A stretch of 64,000 nucleotides of DNA from Alitta virens (lineage: Eukaryota; Annelida; Polychaeta; Phyllodocida; Nereididae). The notes below the pieces were generated by a model, which saw only the letters and a list, made by a program, of their open reading frames with translations, was not told the origin of the DNA and did no database searches. Within the stretch, counting starts at the first letter, position 1; each line of letters opens with the position of its first letter. The position numbers were made by a program, and so were the translations under genes. Below are positions 46,001 to 56,668 of the stretch, in pieces. Location of the stretch: positions 14,110,162-14,174,161 of the forward strand of contig OW028581.1 of NCBI GenBank assembly GCA_932294295.1, read 5' to 3'.

Positions 46001-49000
46001 ACAGTATGGAGGAACTGAGCATGTCCTCCTCAAGCCACTGCTTAACTCCATCCGTCCAGGTGTAAATGGGGAGGTTGGCTATAGGCTGAGATGGCATTGG
46101 ATTGCTCAGTGATGGCGCAACATGATGCGACAGCTGTATGCTCCCTAGTGAGTTGAGAAAGTTCCAGGGAGAACAGCCTGCCAACTAAAGGTATCGTGTG
46201 AAGTCGTCTGATACATGTACCTACCAGGCTGATAACAGACTATAAACCCCCACCTTTACCTTTACATTTGAAGTTCAGTGATTAAAGTTGCTTGGCATTA
46301 ATAAAGCACTTTGGCAGTTTTTTTTAACACAATTCTTTCACTAGGTCTCTGACGTTCTGAGGCTAGCTATATTTGCAAAAATGTTGCTTCATCAAAATTA
46401 AGTTTTTCACATATGTGCGCGAAGTTTTCATGCACTGTGGAAAGTTTAGCTTCTCCATATAAACATCATCTTTAAATTGAGTGACTGCAAATTATATTTA
46501 ACTATGTGTTAAACTTAAATTTCTATACTTAGTGAGGGACTGTCAAACTGGCATAACTGGAGAGGGCAATGTGCAGAGCGCTTGGTTTGCTGCTGGGTTT
46601 GAGGTCTTGATATTAGGAAACGTTATATTCGAAAGAGCTGTCTCTGAGAAGACTGTGCAGATGCCCCATATTGCTTAAACATGAAGCGTCTCTGAATTTA
46701 ATGGCCTCATGTTATTTTGAGCCTTCAGTTTTAGAGTGAAGCCCCTCTAATTGAAAATGCGACAATGCATTGCTTAAAGACAGCCCATAATCAGTCATTT
46801 AAAGCGTGGAACACTTCCAGCCAGAAATTAAAGTATTAGCACCAGTAAGCTTAGGTTTGAAACTGCATCAGCTGTATTGAAATATGTAGGGATTTGTCTA
46901 TAGCCCCTTTCACACTTAGCCGGTTTTGCCGTAGTGAACCCGTAGTATTACATAACGGTTTTCCCACCGGTTTTTTTTAGCCGGGTTGGCGACGGATTCT
47001 GGCGGCAAAAAGGGTTCTACGGGTGACTCGGCGGGTTTTGCGGGTGACTCGGCGGGTTCTACGGGTGACTCGGCGGGTCACTTGGCGGGTTCTACGGGTC
47101 TCTCGGCGGGTTCTACGGGTCACTCAACGGGTTCTACGGGTCCTAGAAGTAAGCCGATGGGTAGTAGGAGTAATCCGCCGGGTTCCATGGGTCACTCGCC
47201 GACTGCTACCAGCGTCAGCGTCAGCATCAGCGTAGGCAGGGAGGGGGGTTGTATATACTTTAAAAGGCTGCTACTCCCAAAATATAAGTCCGATTTTCGT
47301 CAAATAAGACTGAATTGTAGTATAGTTCATACTGATTCCATACGTGGTTTTGGATCGAAAATAGACAAATATTAAGCGAGTTATTTGTCTGAGAAGGCAG
47401 CTAGGTTGGCGGAGGCAAACAGTGGTGCTCCCGCACACGTCCGCGCCCGGACTGTATCAAAGGCTGCTGCTCCCTTAATATTAGTCCGATCTTCTTTAAA
47501 TAATACTGGATTGTAGTATAGTTCATACTGATTCCATAAGTGTTTTCGGATAGAAAATAGACCAAATATTAAGCGAGATATTCTATATTATATAATAAGC
47601 ATATAAATCTATATGTCCCTCTAAACTATATATCTACATATCTACAAAAATATCTATCTATCTATCTACATATCTATGTATTTAACTATCTACATATGTA
47701 CATTAAAGAACAGCGATTAATGTTGGGGCGTTTAACTATTATAAAAATTCTACACATTTCCCTGAACAATTCAGTCTTTATTTGACGAAAATCGGACTAA
47801 TATTAGGGGAGCAGCAGCCTTTTAAAGTATATAAAAAATCAATAAAAAATAAAAATAAAACAATAATACCATTGTGAGACATGAGCTATCATAACATAAG
47901 TAATTCAATTCAATTAGCCAAATGTAAAGAAGTCCTTCACAAAGGTTAATTGTCATTAGTCAATTGCAATTAACCTGGATTACAGGTTTAATGTCATGTC
48001 CTATTCAATTCACATTGAAATGAAGCCACTTTGAACATCACACATATCTGAGTGTCATTGTCATTTAGTGTAACGGTCATAATGAATTGTATATAGTCCG
48101 ATTTTCGTCAAATAAAATTTCTATAATAGATAAGGTGAGGAAAATTAATGGAGTATACTAGGTAAAAACAAGAATATTCTTGTTAATAAACTTAGTAATA
48201 CCTCATAGTGTAGAGATATGTAGATATGTAGATATGTAGATATGTAGATAGACAGATAGTTATAAGATCTTCACCTAATAATACGTTACTATCAATAATT
48301 CATTGAATCGTAATCAATAAAAAATTAAAATAAAACAATGATAGAAACTATCTATAGATAGATATACATTAGTTAGAGTAATCATTTTAGATATTTATTT
48401 CATTTTATATAAATTATTAATATTTCGTTCTTGTTGTTGTTTCTAAAAAATAATCCAACTGGAATTAAATTTGATATTGCATGTTCCATCCATTATAGAC
48501 AATCTCCCTATTTAATATGCATAATAAACAGGAATAAGTTGAAATTCAGAATTTCAATTAATGCTTTTGATCAATGATAAAAAAGTATGATTTACCCCAT
48601 TCTTTGTATCATTCAAAATGCTAATAGCAATTGACATAATGGTCACAGCAGATTGCTATTACATATATAGGTTAATTGACTTTTACAAAACCCAAGGAAA
48701 AGTCCTTCCCATTGGCCAGTTGGCAGAATGAGTAGAAATGAATTGCAATAAAGCTCATCCAAACATTGTATATATGATGGTCAAAACTATTTGACTGTAC
48801 ACTTCGAAAATGCCAAAGAGAAAAGCATCAGTCCAGCACCCTTTGTACTGGGCAAAAACAAGAATATTCTTGTCAAAAAAGCCCCCAACATTAATTGCTG
48901 TTCTTTAATGTAGATAGGTAGATAGTTAGATATGTAATATGTAGATATGTAGATATGTAGATATGTAGATATGTAGATATGTAGATAGATAGTTCAGAGA

Positions 49001-50589
49001 GACATAGATTTATTTGCTTATTATATAATATAAAATATTTTGCTTAATATTTGGTCTATTTACGATCCGAAAACATGTATGGAATCAGTATGAACTATAC
49101 TACAATTCAATCTTTATTTGACGAAAATCGGACTAGTATGAGAGGTGCAGCAGCCTTTTAAAGTATATACAACCCCCCCCCCCCCCCCCACCCTGCCTAT
49201 GCTGACGCTGCTAGCAGGAAGCCGGCAGGTTACCCGTAGAACCTGGCGAGTCACCCGTAGAACCCCTGAACAAGCATGGCTCTTCCGGCTACCGGGCCCG
49301 GGTTTCCCGGCTTGGCCACGGGTCCCAGAAGTCACCCGGCGGGTATCGCTGGGTATCCACGGGTAGCCGTCGGGTTGGAGCCAGGAAGCGCGTTACGTCA
49401 CCGTTATGTAATACTACGGGTTCACTACGGCAAAACCGGCTAAGTGTGAAAGGGGCTTATAAGACCTTGTTTTTGCTATCCTTACAAAAGTGGGGAAATG
49501 TTCCGTGCTAGATCAGTCATAAATTAATTTTGAATACATTTTCCTTCTGCTAGAATAATTGGTTTAAAATAAGAGGGGCTTCACTTTAATACAGGCTCGT
49601 GAAATGAGGTATCTCCTCATAGGTTTCCATTGTAACAGTATCAAATGAATCCATAAATGCCTGAGACTACCCATCCATGTTCCAATCTCTGCCTTTCTGT
49701 TTTAAAAATATGTGTTTTGCATGGGTGAAGGAAGTACTGGATTACTGTCTACTCTTTGCACTCTGCTGTTTTGTTAAAGTAATATGCTAAGAACAAACAA
49801 CCACTTCATCCTGGTCATTTTCCTGATTCACCAAAGTATTTCCAATAAAGATGGCCTGAGATTGCCAATTGAGAATTTGATCAAGGTAACTTTGGGACTA
49901 AGATCGACGTTTTTGCTAAAGCCTTCGATGACCCAACAAATCTCAAACATTCAAAATTGCTACATACATGATTTGAAAACAGGCATCTGTGTCCCTTCAA
50001 ATTATTACAGAGCATTCAACGAAATTGTTTTCACCTGTTTGTTGGGACAAACTAGTTGTTTTAAGACTTACCCAACATGCTCTTGTAGTGTTGTTAATCG
50101 GTTCAGCTTGAGGCGATGCCAGAGTCGAGAATATTTCACATTTTCCCTTGTCATAGTTGAAACCGTGACAGTCAATACCAGTGCAATGAAGATGACATTC
50201 CACGATGTCTTCAGTGGAAATAATGAAATTTCCTAAACTTGTACAGTTTGTCAGAAGAACATTCTTTGAACACTGGAAATATCTGCTTCGATTGTGAGCA
50301 TCTGCTAATAGAATTGCTGCAAGAAATAGGAATTAAAGTTCTCAAATTATTGGCACCAGTGTTGTATTCTTCACCATATGTGATGAAATTACTGACAGTG
50401 ACAAAATTAGGTGATATCTCTGGAATTTTGTTTGGATAAAGTTCTTAGAGCTCTGTAGAGCTCTTTTGTTTTGTTTGCAGAGCCTCATTGGCCATGGAGC
50501 CTGTTCAATAAAATATTTAAAGATGAGTTTTTAAAGGGTAAGTATTTACCGTGAAAGAGTACTGCCAGAATTGCCAATTTCAGTGTCAT
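43060..50589 (-). CDS. Secreted PAN-like plus C-type lectin protein, paralogue A
   Basis: Four exons in transcript order: 50589-50550, 50316-50072, 45712-45522, 43300-43060, giving 238 residues. Exon 1 codes for a signal peptide (MTLKLAILAVLFHG). Exon 2 is a PAN/Apple-like module with the Cys pattern ECHLHCTG, DCHGFNYDKGKCEIF and ACW. Exons 3-4 form a C-type lectin-like domain: ICPNPDA, CLRKLTYSGSLSHQECLC, GGYLFMPF, then YWIGLKRV, QDCVVY, WHDRNCADAYMAICQ and a stop. The lectin fold is supported by WIGL and by the paired Cys in QDCV and NCADA. I see no clear EPN or QPD sugar-binding motif: the nearby GQPNGYP carries QPN instead. A paralogue with the same exon phases lies at 59402-62911 on the other strand. 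The 4.4-kb intron 2 hosts SINEs and a foldback transposon. Probably a secreted recognition or adhesion protein (inference). Confidence 0.82.
43466..43584. mobile_element. Palindromic MITE, copy 1
   Basis: Near-palindrome built on GCGTTTTCCATG and GGATAAACGCATGG with an AT-rich loop (ATTATAATGAGGC). It is flanked by TA on both sides. A second copy lies at 61076-61224. Confidence 0.7.
44438..44624 (+). mobile_element. tRNA-derived SINE, same family
   Basis: Full-length copy with intact A and B boxes and a CACACA tail. Target duplications ACTTGTTGATTCC at 44425-44437 and 44625-44637. Confidence 0.93.
44975..45137 (+). mobile_element. tRNA-derived SINE, degraded copy
   Basis: Same family with a shortened T-arm (B box lost by deletion). 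The body and 3' end are recognisable. No target duplication was established. Confidence 0.85.
45933..46265 (+). mobile_element. Second SINE family (tRNA-like head)
   Basis: Head GTGGCCTAGTGGATAGAGCA (A box) and GGGGTTCAAACTC (B box), about 330 bases, ending in a CCTTTACCTTTAC tail. The body differs from the Gly-like SINEs. A related, interrupted copy lies at about 60960-61345. Confidence 0.7.
46902..49457. mobile_element. Large foldback element with Harbinger-like ends (2.56 kb)
   Basis: Both ends carry AGCCCCTTTCACACTTAGCC in inverted orientation, with near-perfect identity for about 55 bases (through CCGTAGTGAACCCGTAGTAT). It is flanked by a 3-bp TAT duplication. Inverted similarity continues inwards for several hundred bases: a GGCGGGTTCTACGGGT repeat block, then a unit with AAAGGCTGCTGCTCC and GACGAAAATCGG words, then GATA-type (TAGATATG) arrays. 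Only a short AT-rich centre remains. No transposase frame; apparent frames at 46986-47375 are repeat translations. Confidence 0.8.
49784..50071. other. Intronic sequence of PAN-lectin gene A next to the PAN exon
   Basis: Open stretches on the plus strand here are the opposite strand of intron 2 and the PAN exon. No separate gene is supported. Confidence 0.5.
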
Positions 50590-50896
50590 TGCTGATGTCT
50601 CTGGTATAAATGACATAGCCATTTGAACATTTTCCCATGTATTTAATGATATACCAATTATTGAGGCACCGTAGGACATGGGAATCAATAAATCTATTAC
50701 CTGAAAGTTTTTACAATTGGATTGGCTTTCTATTGTCAAGAGCACCAGTATCAAAGGGTTTCAAATTGTAAATGATCGAAATGGAAATTGGAAATGCATA
50801 GCTACCTTTGATATAAGTTAGCCAATTAAAATAGCTAAAAAGTATAAAGAAACCATATTGATAAATTACATTGCATTGTATATCTCTGGGTTACTA

Positions 50897-51050
50897 AGCA
50901 GCAAGGTGGTTAATGGTTAAGGCATTGCCAATTCCACATTGGCAACTGCTGAAGCTCCCGGGTTCAATCACCGGCTTTGGCCTGTCTTGACGCAAGACCC
51001 CTGATCACACCTTGGAGAATTCGGGGGAGCAAGGATCAGTGGGGGAGCAA
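50897..51050 (+). mobile_element. Third SINE-like element (tRNA-like head)
   Basis: AAGGTGGTTAATGGTTAAGG (A-box like) and CCCGGGTTCAATCACCGG (B box), with a unique body ending near 51050. It lies directly before a truncated LINE. Confidence 0.55.
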
Positions 51051-51109
51051 ACAATTTGACTATGTAGAAAGATTTATATTAATCATGAGAATTGAATATG
51101 CCACGTTCC

Positions 51110-51616
51110 TATACTAAATACGCCAATGCAACATCATACCGAACCGATTTTAAAGAACTATTTTGTTCGCCGCTTAGTTAAATTTAACGATGAATGTAAT
51201 AACAACAAGTTGCATTCAATCTTACCTTGCATTCAAAATAAAATACCTAGTAGGTTCAATACTCGCAAAGATCAAGGAATATATCACAGATGCCTCATAG
51301 GACATTCAAGACTTACACATTTACACCTTTTAGTCAATGAACCGGCACCGGTATGCCAGAGTTGTCGGTGCCCCCTAACAATCAAACATATTTTATTAGA
51401 TTGCAGCCACTTACAACGCTTTAGAAGACCTTTGTTTCAAGCTAATACCTTACAACATCTCTTTACCAGATATCCAACCCAGACAATTATTGATTTTTTA
51501 TATGCTTCTGGTTTCTACTACCAAATATAGTTAATCAATCTTAACCTAGAGAGCCTCTACATAGCCCACTCAGGTGCTGATGAGGCGTTAAACAATAACT
51601 CACACACACACACACA
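51110..51616 (+). mobile_element. 5'-truncated non-LTR retrotransposon, C-terminus of RT ORF
   Basis: An open frame (first Met at 51126, stop at 51530; about 134 residues) has IYHRCLIGHSRLTHLHLL and a zinc-knuckle-like CQSCRCPLTIKHILLDCSHL. This is the hallmark of the C-terminal end of ORF2 in several LINE clades. The 3'UTR ends in GCTGATGAGGCGTTAAACAA and a (CA)n tail. The RT and endonuclease parts are missing. Confidence 0.75.
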
Positions 51617-51697
51617 GTTAAATTTAACGTGCGTAGTGATTGACCTTCCATGGCCTAATACGCGGCTTGAGGGTGTAGGCCTAGACTGGGCCTAGGC

Positions 51698-51850
51698 TCT
51701 CTTTATGAGCTACATCCTAGCTGGATGTTAGGATGAGACATTAAATTAGCAGTCCCTTGTACTTGGTGTCTGTGCTGAGGCAAGTAAAAGACCCCATCCA
51801 AGGGGTAAATGTCTAACATGGGTGGAGACCTCTCTCTCTCACCTCATCAA
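51698..51850 (+). mobile_element. Partial copy of a fourth SINE family
   Basis: The body matches the minus-strand element at 52385-52628 (GTCCCTTGTACT, GAGGCAAGTAAAAGA, AACATGGGTGGA). The tRNA-like head is missing or unrecognisable. Confidence 0.6.
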
Positions 51851-52384
51851 TCAACCCTCGCTAGTGGCAAGAACTTTCCTTAGAGGGCTTACACTTTCAA
51901 TTTGTAGCTATTTATCTATCTAACATTACTTTCAAGCCGCTTCCAGTTATATATGACCAGTGTAGTGAGATATGTACTTGGAGTTTGTTCTCATTCTAGA
52001 ATATTTGACATGGGGTATTTTAATTGCTCTACCTTCAACAAAAGTGGAAGACATTGCCAATGTTTGTCTTGTGCATGGGACTTCCATCGGCAGCTAAGCT
52101 CATAAATGTTGCCTAGGCTGGTATGTTGCCCGGGACCTTTCAAATGAGCCCCTTAATATTTTGACCACCATATAAGCATATAAGGCACCCTTGGAAGTCC
52201 TGTGTCTTCAAGACTAGGATTGTGACATTTCGGGCAAAATACCTAAACTTTAAGTGGCCAAGACAGGACACTGGGCAATGTACACTCTAGTTATGCTATC
52301 TAGCTCTTATTACACACCAAAGTAAAGACATTAATCAAACTTAGAAACAGTGATTCTTAGAATAAAGAGGTCAATCCTAGGCCT

Positions 52385-52628
52385 CCCTCATTACAAGGGT
52401 GGTAACACTGTCAGTGAAGGGAGAGGTGGAGTCCACCCATGTTACACATTTACCCCATGTGTAGGATCTTTTACTTGCCTCAGCATAGACACTGAGTACA
52501 AGGGACCGCCAATTTAAGGTCTCATCCGAACGTGAGATGTTGTTCATGAAAGATGCCCAGGCCTGGTATTGAACCGGGGTCCTTTAGAGGAACTCGCGAG
52601 CATCTTGCCACTAGACCAGCCAGCTGCC
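52385..52628 (-). mobile_element. Fourth SINE family (tRNA-like head), minus strand
   Basis: On the minus strand: GGCTGGTCTAGTGGCAAGAT (A box), CCCGGTTCAATACCAGG (B box), and a body shared with 51698-51850 in the opposite orientation. Confidence 0.65.
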
Positions 52629-53179
52629 AGCCAAGGCACGAGCTGCCTAATCTTTACTAGTGTACATAAGTATGCTTTATATTATTCACCAGAGTATGGA
52701 ATTTGCATTTAATTAAAGCCCATTAAAGTGATGCTTCTTTTATATTGGTTAACACTCTATAATTTGTATTTGAGACCTTTCTTGCTCTCTGAAATCAGTT
52801 TTTTTTTAATGCATTGGCGTCAACATGTTTCATCATTCAAAATAAAATACATAAAACTGCTCTAGCATTCCACATGAATGCATTGACGTGTTCAGTCCAT
52901 TTTAAATAACTCACAATTTGACCACCTTTTTCTCGTTTCTGCATCATTTGGTCTGCAGCAGGTCTCCTGATTTGAATGCTATTTTTCTCTTGTACCTCGG
53001 AAGTGTCATATATATTACTATTAATCATGTTTATTTCAGTGCAAAAAAAAAAAGTAAATACAAAATGTATGCACTTTGATATGTATTAATCAAATAAGCC
53101 TTACATGCAGGTAGGGAGGTATGTTTTGGTTATTGTCATATATTGTCTTCCTCTATATGGTGGTGTGTGAATTTGGGCT

Positions 53180-53262
53180 TTTCATTCTGTATTTCTGCAC
53201 CTATTGGGCTAATTAGGACAGGCAGGGAACATGGCAATGAGATGAAGGATGAAACAGCCGGT
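53180..53262 (-). mobile_element. Truncated Gly-like SINE, minus strand
   Basis: Only the 3' half of the family (GGCTGTTTCATCCTTCATCT ... CAGAAATACAG read on the minus strand) is present. Confidence 0.8.
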
Positions 53263-53794
53263 CATTTTTTATGTCCTTGCTACAAATCCATTACCTGAAT
53301 CTCATTATTTGGCCATGAGAATGATTGGATGAGCGTATTCATTGTATTGTCACAAGTGACCATAAGAAATGTTTTCAATTTGCTTTTAATGATGATTGAA
53401 GATCATTATAAGTTCTTTCTTTTTTCCTTTTAACTCTTAATGGTTATAAATAATAAATGTGTTAACATGTTTCCTGTCGGATTCTGAAAAGTACTTACTG
53501 TGCATGATTACATAGCTTTTGAAAGCCTTTTGGATCGCTACCCATTAAAATAGTTTTGTCAATAGTGGATTTTTACAGAAGGTTCTCTGTATTTCCACCA
53601 GGTGGCAACAACAGAATACTGCAGTTCTATTGGCTGAAAGAGTTCCCGCCCTTGACTCTGATTGGCTGAAGTAAAGTGCATCCTGGCAGCAGGATTTTTA
53701 GTTAATTTTAATGTTTATTTGACATCATATAATTTAGTTGATTTCTGTTATTTCCCAGAGAAAATTGTATTTATGGAATCAGTTGGTTATGGCC

Positions 53795-53950
53795 TACTAT
53801 AGTGAGGCAGATAGGTGGAAAAAAACTTCAAATTGTTATAAAAGCATGAAACTTTCAGGACCTTTAGAGAATCATATTAAGCTCATTTTTGGATATGAAC
53901 CCCATTGGAATTTGACCTAGTTGCAGAATGGCAGCCATTTTGAAAATTGA
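53795..53950 (+). repeat. Dispersed repeat, inverted partner of 56488-56668
   Basis: AACTTCAAATTGTTATAAAA ... GAAACTTTCAGGACCTTTAG ... GGCAGCCATTTT recurs in reverse orientation at 56488-56668. It is followed here by a poly-C run (53952-53969). Confidence 0.8.
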
Positions 53951-54468
53951 CCCCCCCCCCCCCCCCCCCGAAAATTCAGAAGACGCTTTAGGGAAGTGGC
54001 ATATAGGGCACATTATGTTGCCTCTGGTCACTAAATGTTGTTATTTAAATGAAATAGCTTGTTAAAAACTTCAGAATATTTCAGACATCCTTTAAGCCTA
54101 TTTAGTGTTTTATTTTTGCTTTACACATCAGCCGAATATAGTGTAATTCACATTGACTGAACCTCCCAGATTGATAAATGAAAATAAAAATAACTAATGT
54201 TTCCCTTGTCTTCCAGGTAACAAGGAGCTATTTAGTTGCTTAGACCTGCATGACAAGCATGATAAAGTAGAGTTTGTAGTATCTCCAACATGTTTAATTG
54301 CAGCAAATGTAGTAGCAATGTATGCTCAAATCGTTGTGGTTGTAGTTTGCATAGTTTGTGATATCAAAGCAAATGAAATTGGTTGACCACAAATCAGAAA
54401 ATAGCGCTCTTTTAAAGCATACAGATTGAAAACAATTTAATTTTCCTAGCTATGGAACTCTAGACTAA

Positions 54469-55155
54469 AGCCCCTTTCACACTTAGCCGGTTTTGCCGTA
54501 GTGAACCCGTAGTATTACATAACGGTGACGCAATGCGCTTCCCGGCTCCAACCCGACGGGTACCCGTGGATACCCGGCGATACCCGTCGAGTGACTCCTG
54601 GGACTCGTGGCCAAGCTGGGATACCCGGCACCGGTAGCCGGGTATGCCATGCTTGCATGACTCACCCGTGGCAAACTCCCAGGTGTCAAAAAGGCCCAAA
54701 AAGTCGACAGATTACCCGTGTGAGCCAGCTGATGAGGCGTTAAACTATAACACACACACACCCAGAGCCGGTGGGTTACCCGTGCTTAATTTTACCCGTA
54801 GTAAAGCCGGCGGTTTACTAGGAGTAAGCCGACGGGTAGTATGAGTAACTCGACGGCTTCCAGGAGTAACCCGAGTTGTAGGAGTAACTCACCGACTGCT
54901 ACCAGCGTCAGCGTAGGCAGGGAGGGGGGGGGGGTTGTATATACTTTAAAAGGCTGCTGCTCCTCTAATACTAGTCCGATTCTCATCAAATGCAGGTAGA
55001 GCTGAGCACTTCTTTAAAAGGCTGCTGCTCCCTTAACATTAGTCCGATTATATGCTTATTATATAAAATAGAATATCTCGCTAAATATTTAGTCTATTTT
55101 CGATCCGAAAACACGTATGGAATCAGTATGAACTATAATAAGTGTGAAAGGGGCT
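54469..55155. mobile_element. Non-autonomous Harbinger-like element (687 bp)
   Basis: The left end is identical in its first about 55 bases to the 46902-49457 element. The right end retains only GTGTGAAAGGGGCT. It is flanked by a TAA duplication (54466-54468 and 55156-55158). The interior has ACCCGTNGATACCCGGC-type repeats, GGCTGCTGCTCC units, and a short LINE tail at 54729-54762. Confidence 0.8.
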
Positions 55156-55888
55156 TAACTTTCAGCTGACAAGAGCTTTTAGCAATTAACGTCATGTGTC
55201 AATGGGACTTAGTCCAGGTTCGATGATAGCACTGGCATAAATAACACTCTCATAAAGAACAATGCTTCATGGCACAGAACAGGTACAATGTGATGACTTC
55301 TACCTTGGATAATATGTTGGAGCGGTTCGATGTCGAACTAATATGGGCTGGCATCGGCCAATGCCAAGCTGACATGGCATGTTAGCTGGGAAACTTTTGT
55401 GTGCAAATCAAGACAAGCATATTAAATAAACTCGCAACTCAAGTTAGTCTCCTACGTAGATTAATAACTTTCTGTAATTTTGTGAAAAGAGGCAAAAAGT
55501 TTCTGTAATTTCATGGAAAGAGGCGAACTGCAAAATGCTTCCATGTTTCAACAAGTAGCAAATACCGGTGACATGATTGTCATAGAAGTACATTGGTTGT
55601 CTGGTAAGTTTGCACAATAACAAGGAGTGGCCTGTTCATAGGTTGGCATGGGTGGAATTGATCACTAACATAGAAATATTACATGTGCCTCTATTACCTT
55701 GCCTGTTCTAAAAACCTTTTGTACGGCAGCTATGTACATCAGCAGACTTTTAAAAAATTGGGATCATTGAACATTTATTTAAATAATCATGATTTCCATG
55801 GATCCTATGTTCAACAGAAAGATGCCTACGCACAAAAAGGGTACTCCAACTGTCTCAGATCCTGCAGTTCAACTGCTCATAGTGATTT

Positions 55889-56450
55889 AAGCCACTGTCA
55901 CACTAGCCGGTTTTGCCGTAGTGAACCCGTAGTATTACGCAATAGTTGTGGAAATCGCTACCCGGCTCCAAGCCGGCGGCCCCAAAATAAGCACCCGTGG
56001 ATACCCGGCAGGCACCCGTGGGACCCTTGGCTAAGCCGGGAAACCCGGCCCCGGGAGCCGGTTGTGCCATGCTTGCATGGCACAACCGTAGAAATCTCCC
56101 GGGTGTTAAAAAAAAAAAAAATACCCGTGGAAGCCGGCGGGTGTCCGTGGAAGCCGGCGGGTGACCCGTGGAAGCCGGCGGTCGAACCGTCGAAGCCGGC
56201 GAATTATCCGTCCCTAATTTCATCCGTAGTAAAGCCAGCGGCTTGTTCAGGGGTTCCCCGCTGGCTTCCACGGGTAACCCGCCGGCCTCCACTGGTCACC
56301 CGCCGGCTTCAAAGGGTAACCCGCCGGCTTTTTGCTGTCAGCGTAGGCAGGGAGGGGGGGTTGTATACTTTAAAAGGCTGCTGCTCCTCTAATATTAGTC
56401 AGATTTTCGTCAAATAAAGACTGAATTATAGTATATTTCATACTGATTTA
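55889..56450 (+). mobile_element. 3'-truncated member of the same foldback family
   Basis: The left terminus (GCCACTGTCACACTAGCCGG, then TTTTGCCGTAGTGAACCCGT) and the AAGCCGGCGGGT repeat interior are clear. It ends in the GACGAAAAT-type unit without a matching right terminus. A perfect 28-bp palindrome is centred near 56074 (GGTTGTGCCATGCTTGCATG core). Confidence 0.7.
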
Positions 56451-56487
56451 TGTGAGCAGTTACTGAGCATCTGTTAACAGAAATTGC

Positions 56488-56668
56488 GAAATAGTTGCCA
56501 TTTTGTAAAATGGCTGCCATTTTGAAAGTAGGTCAAATTCCAATGAAGTCCATATCCAAAAATGTGCCAAATATGGTTTCCTAAAGGTCCTGAAAGTTTC
56601 ATGCTTTTATAACAATTTGAAGTTTTTTGGGGTAGCACGACACGTATCTGCCCCACTACTATGTCTGA
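56488..56668 (-). repeat. Dispersed repeat, inverted partner of 53795-53950
   Basis: Reverse-oriented copy of the repeat at 53795-53950. The pair brackets both Harbinger-like elements. Confidence 0.8.

Noticed and set aside
46986..47375. Open frame giving a Gly/Ser/Asp-rich repetitive protein
   Set aside because: It is a translation of the iterated GC-rich block inside a transposon end; two overlapping frames are equally open and there is no start context or splice support.
48813..48905. Short frame starting MPKRKASVQHP inside the foldback element
   Set aside because: Could be a relic of a transposon protein, but it is too short and unsupported to call.
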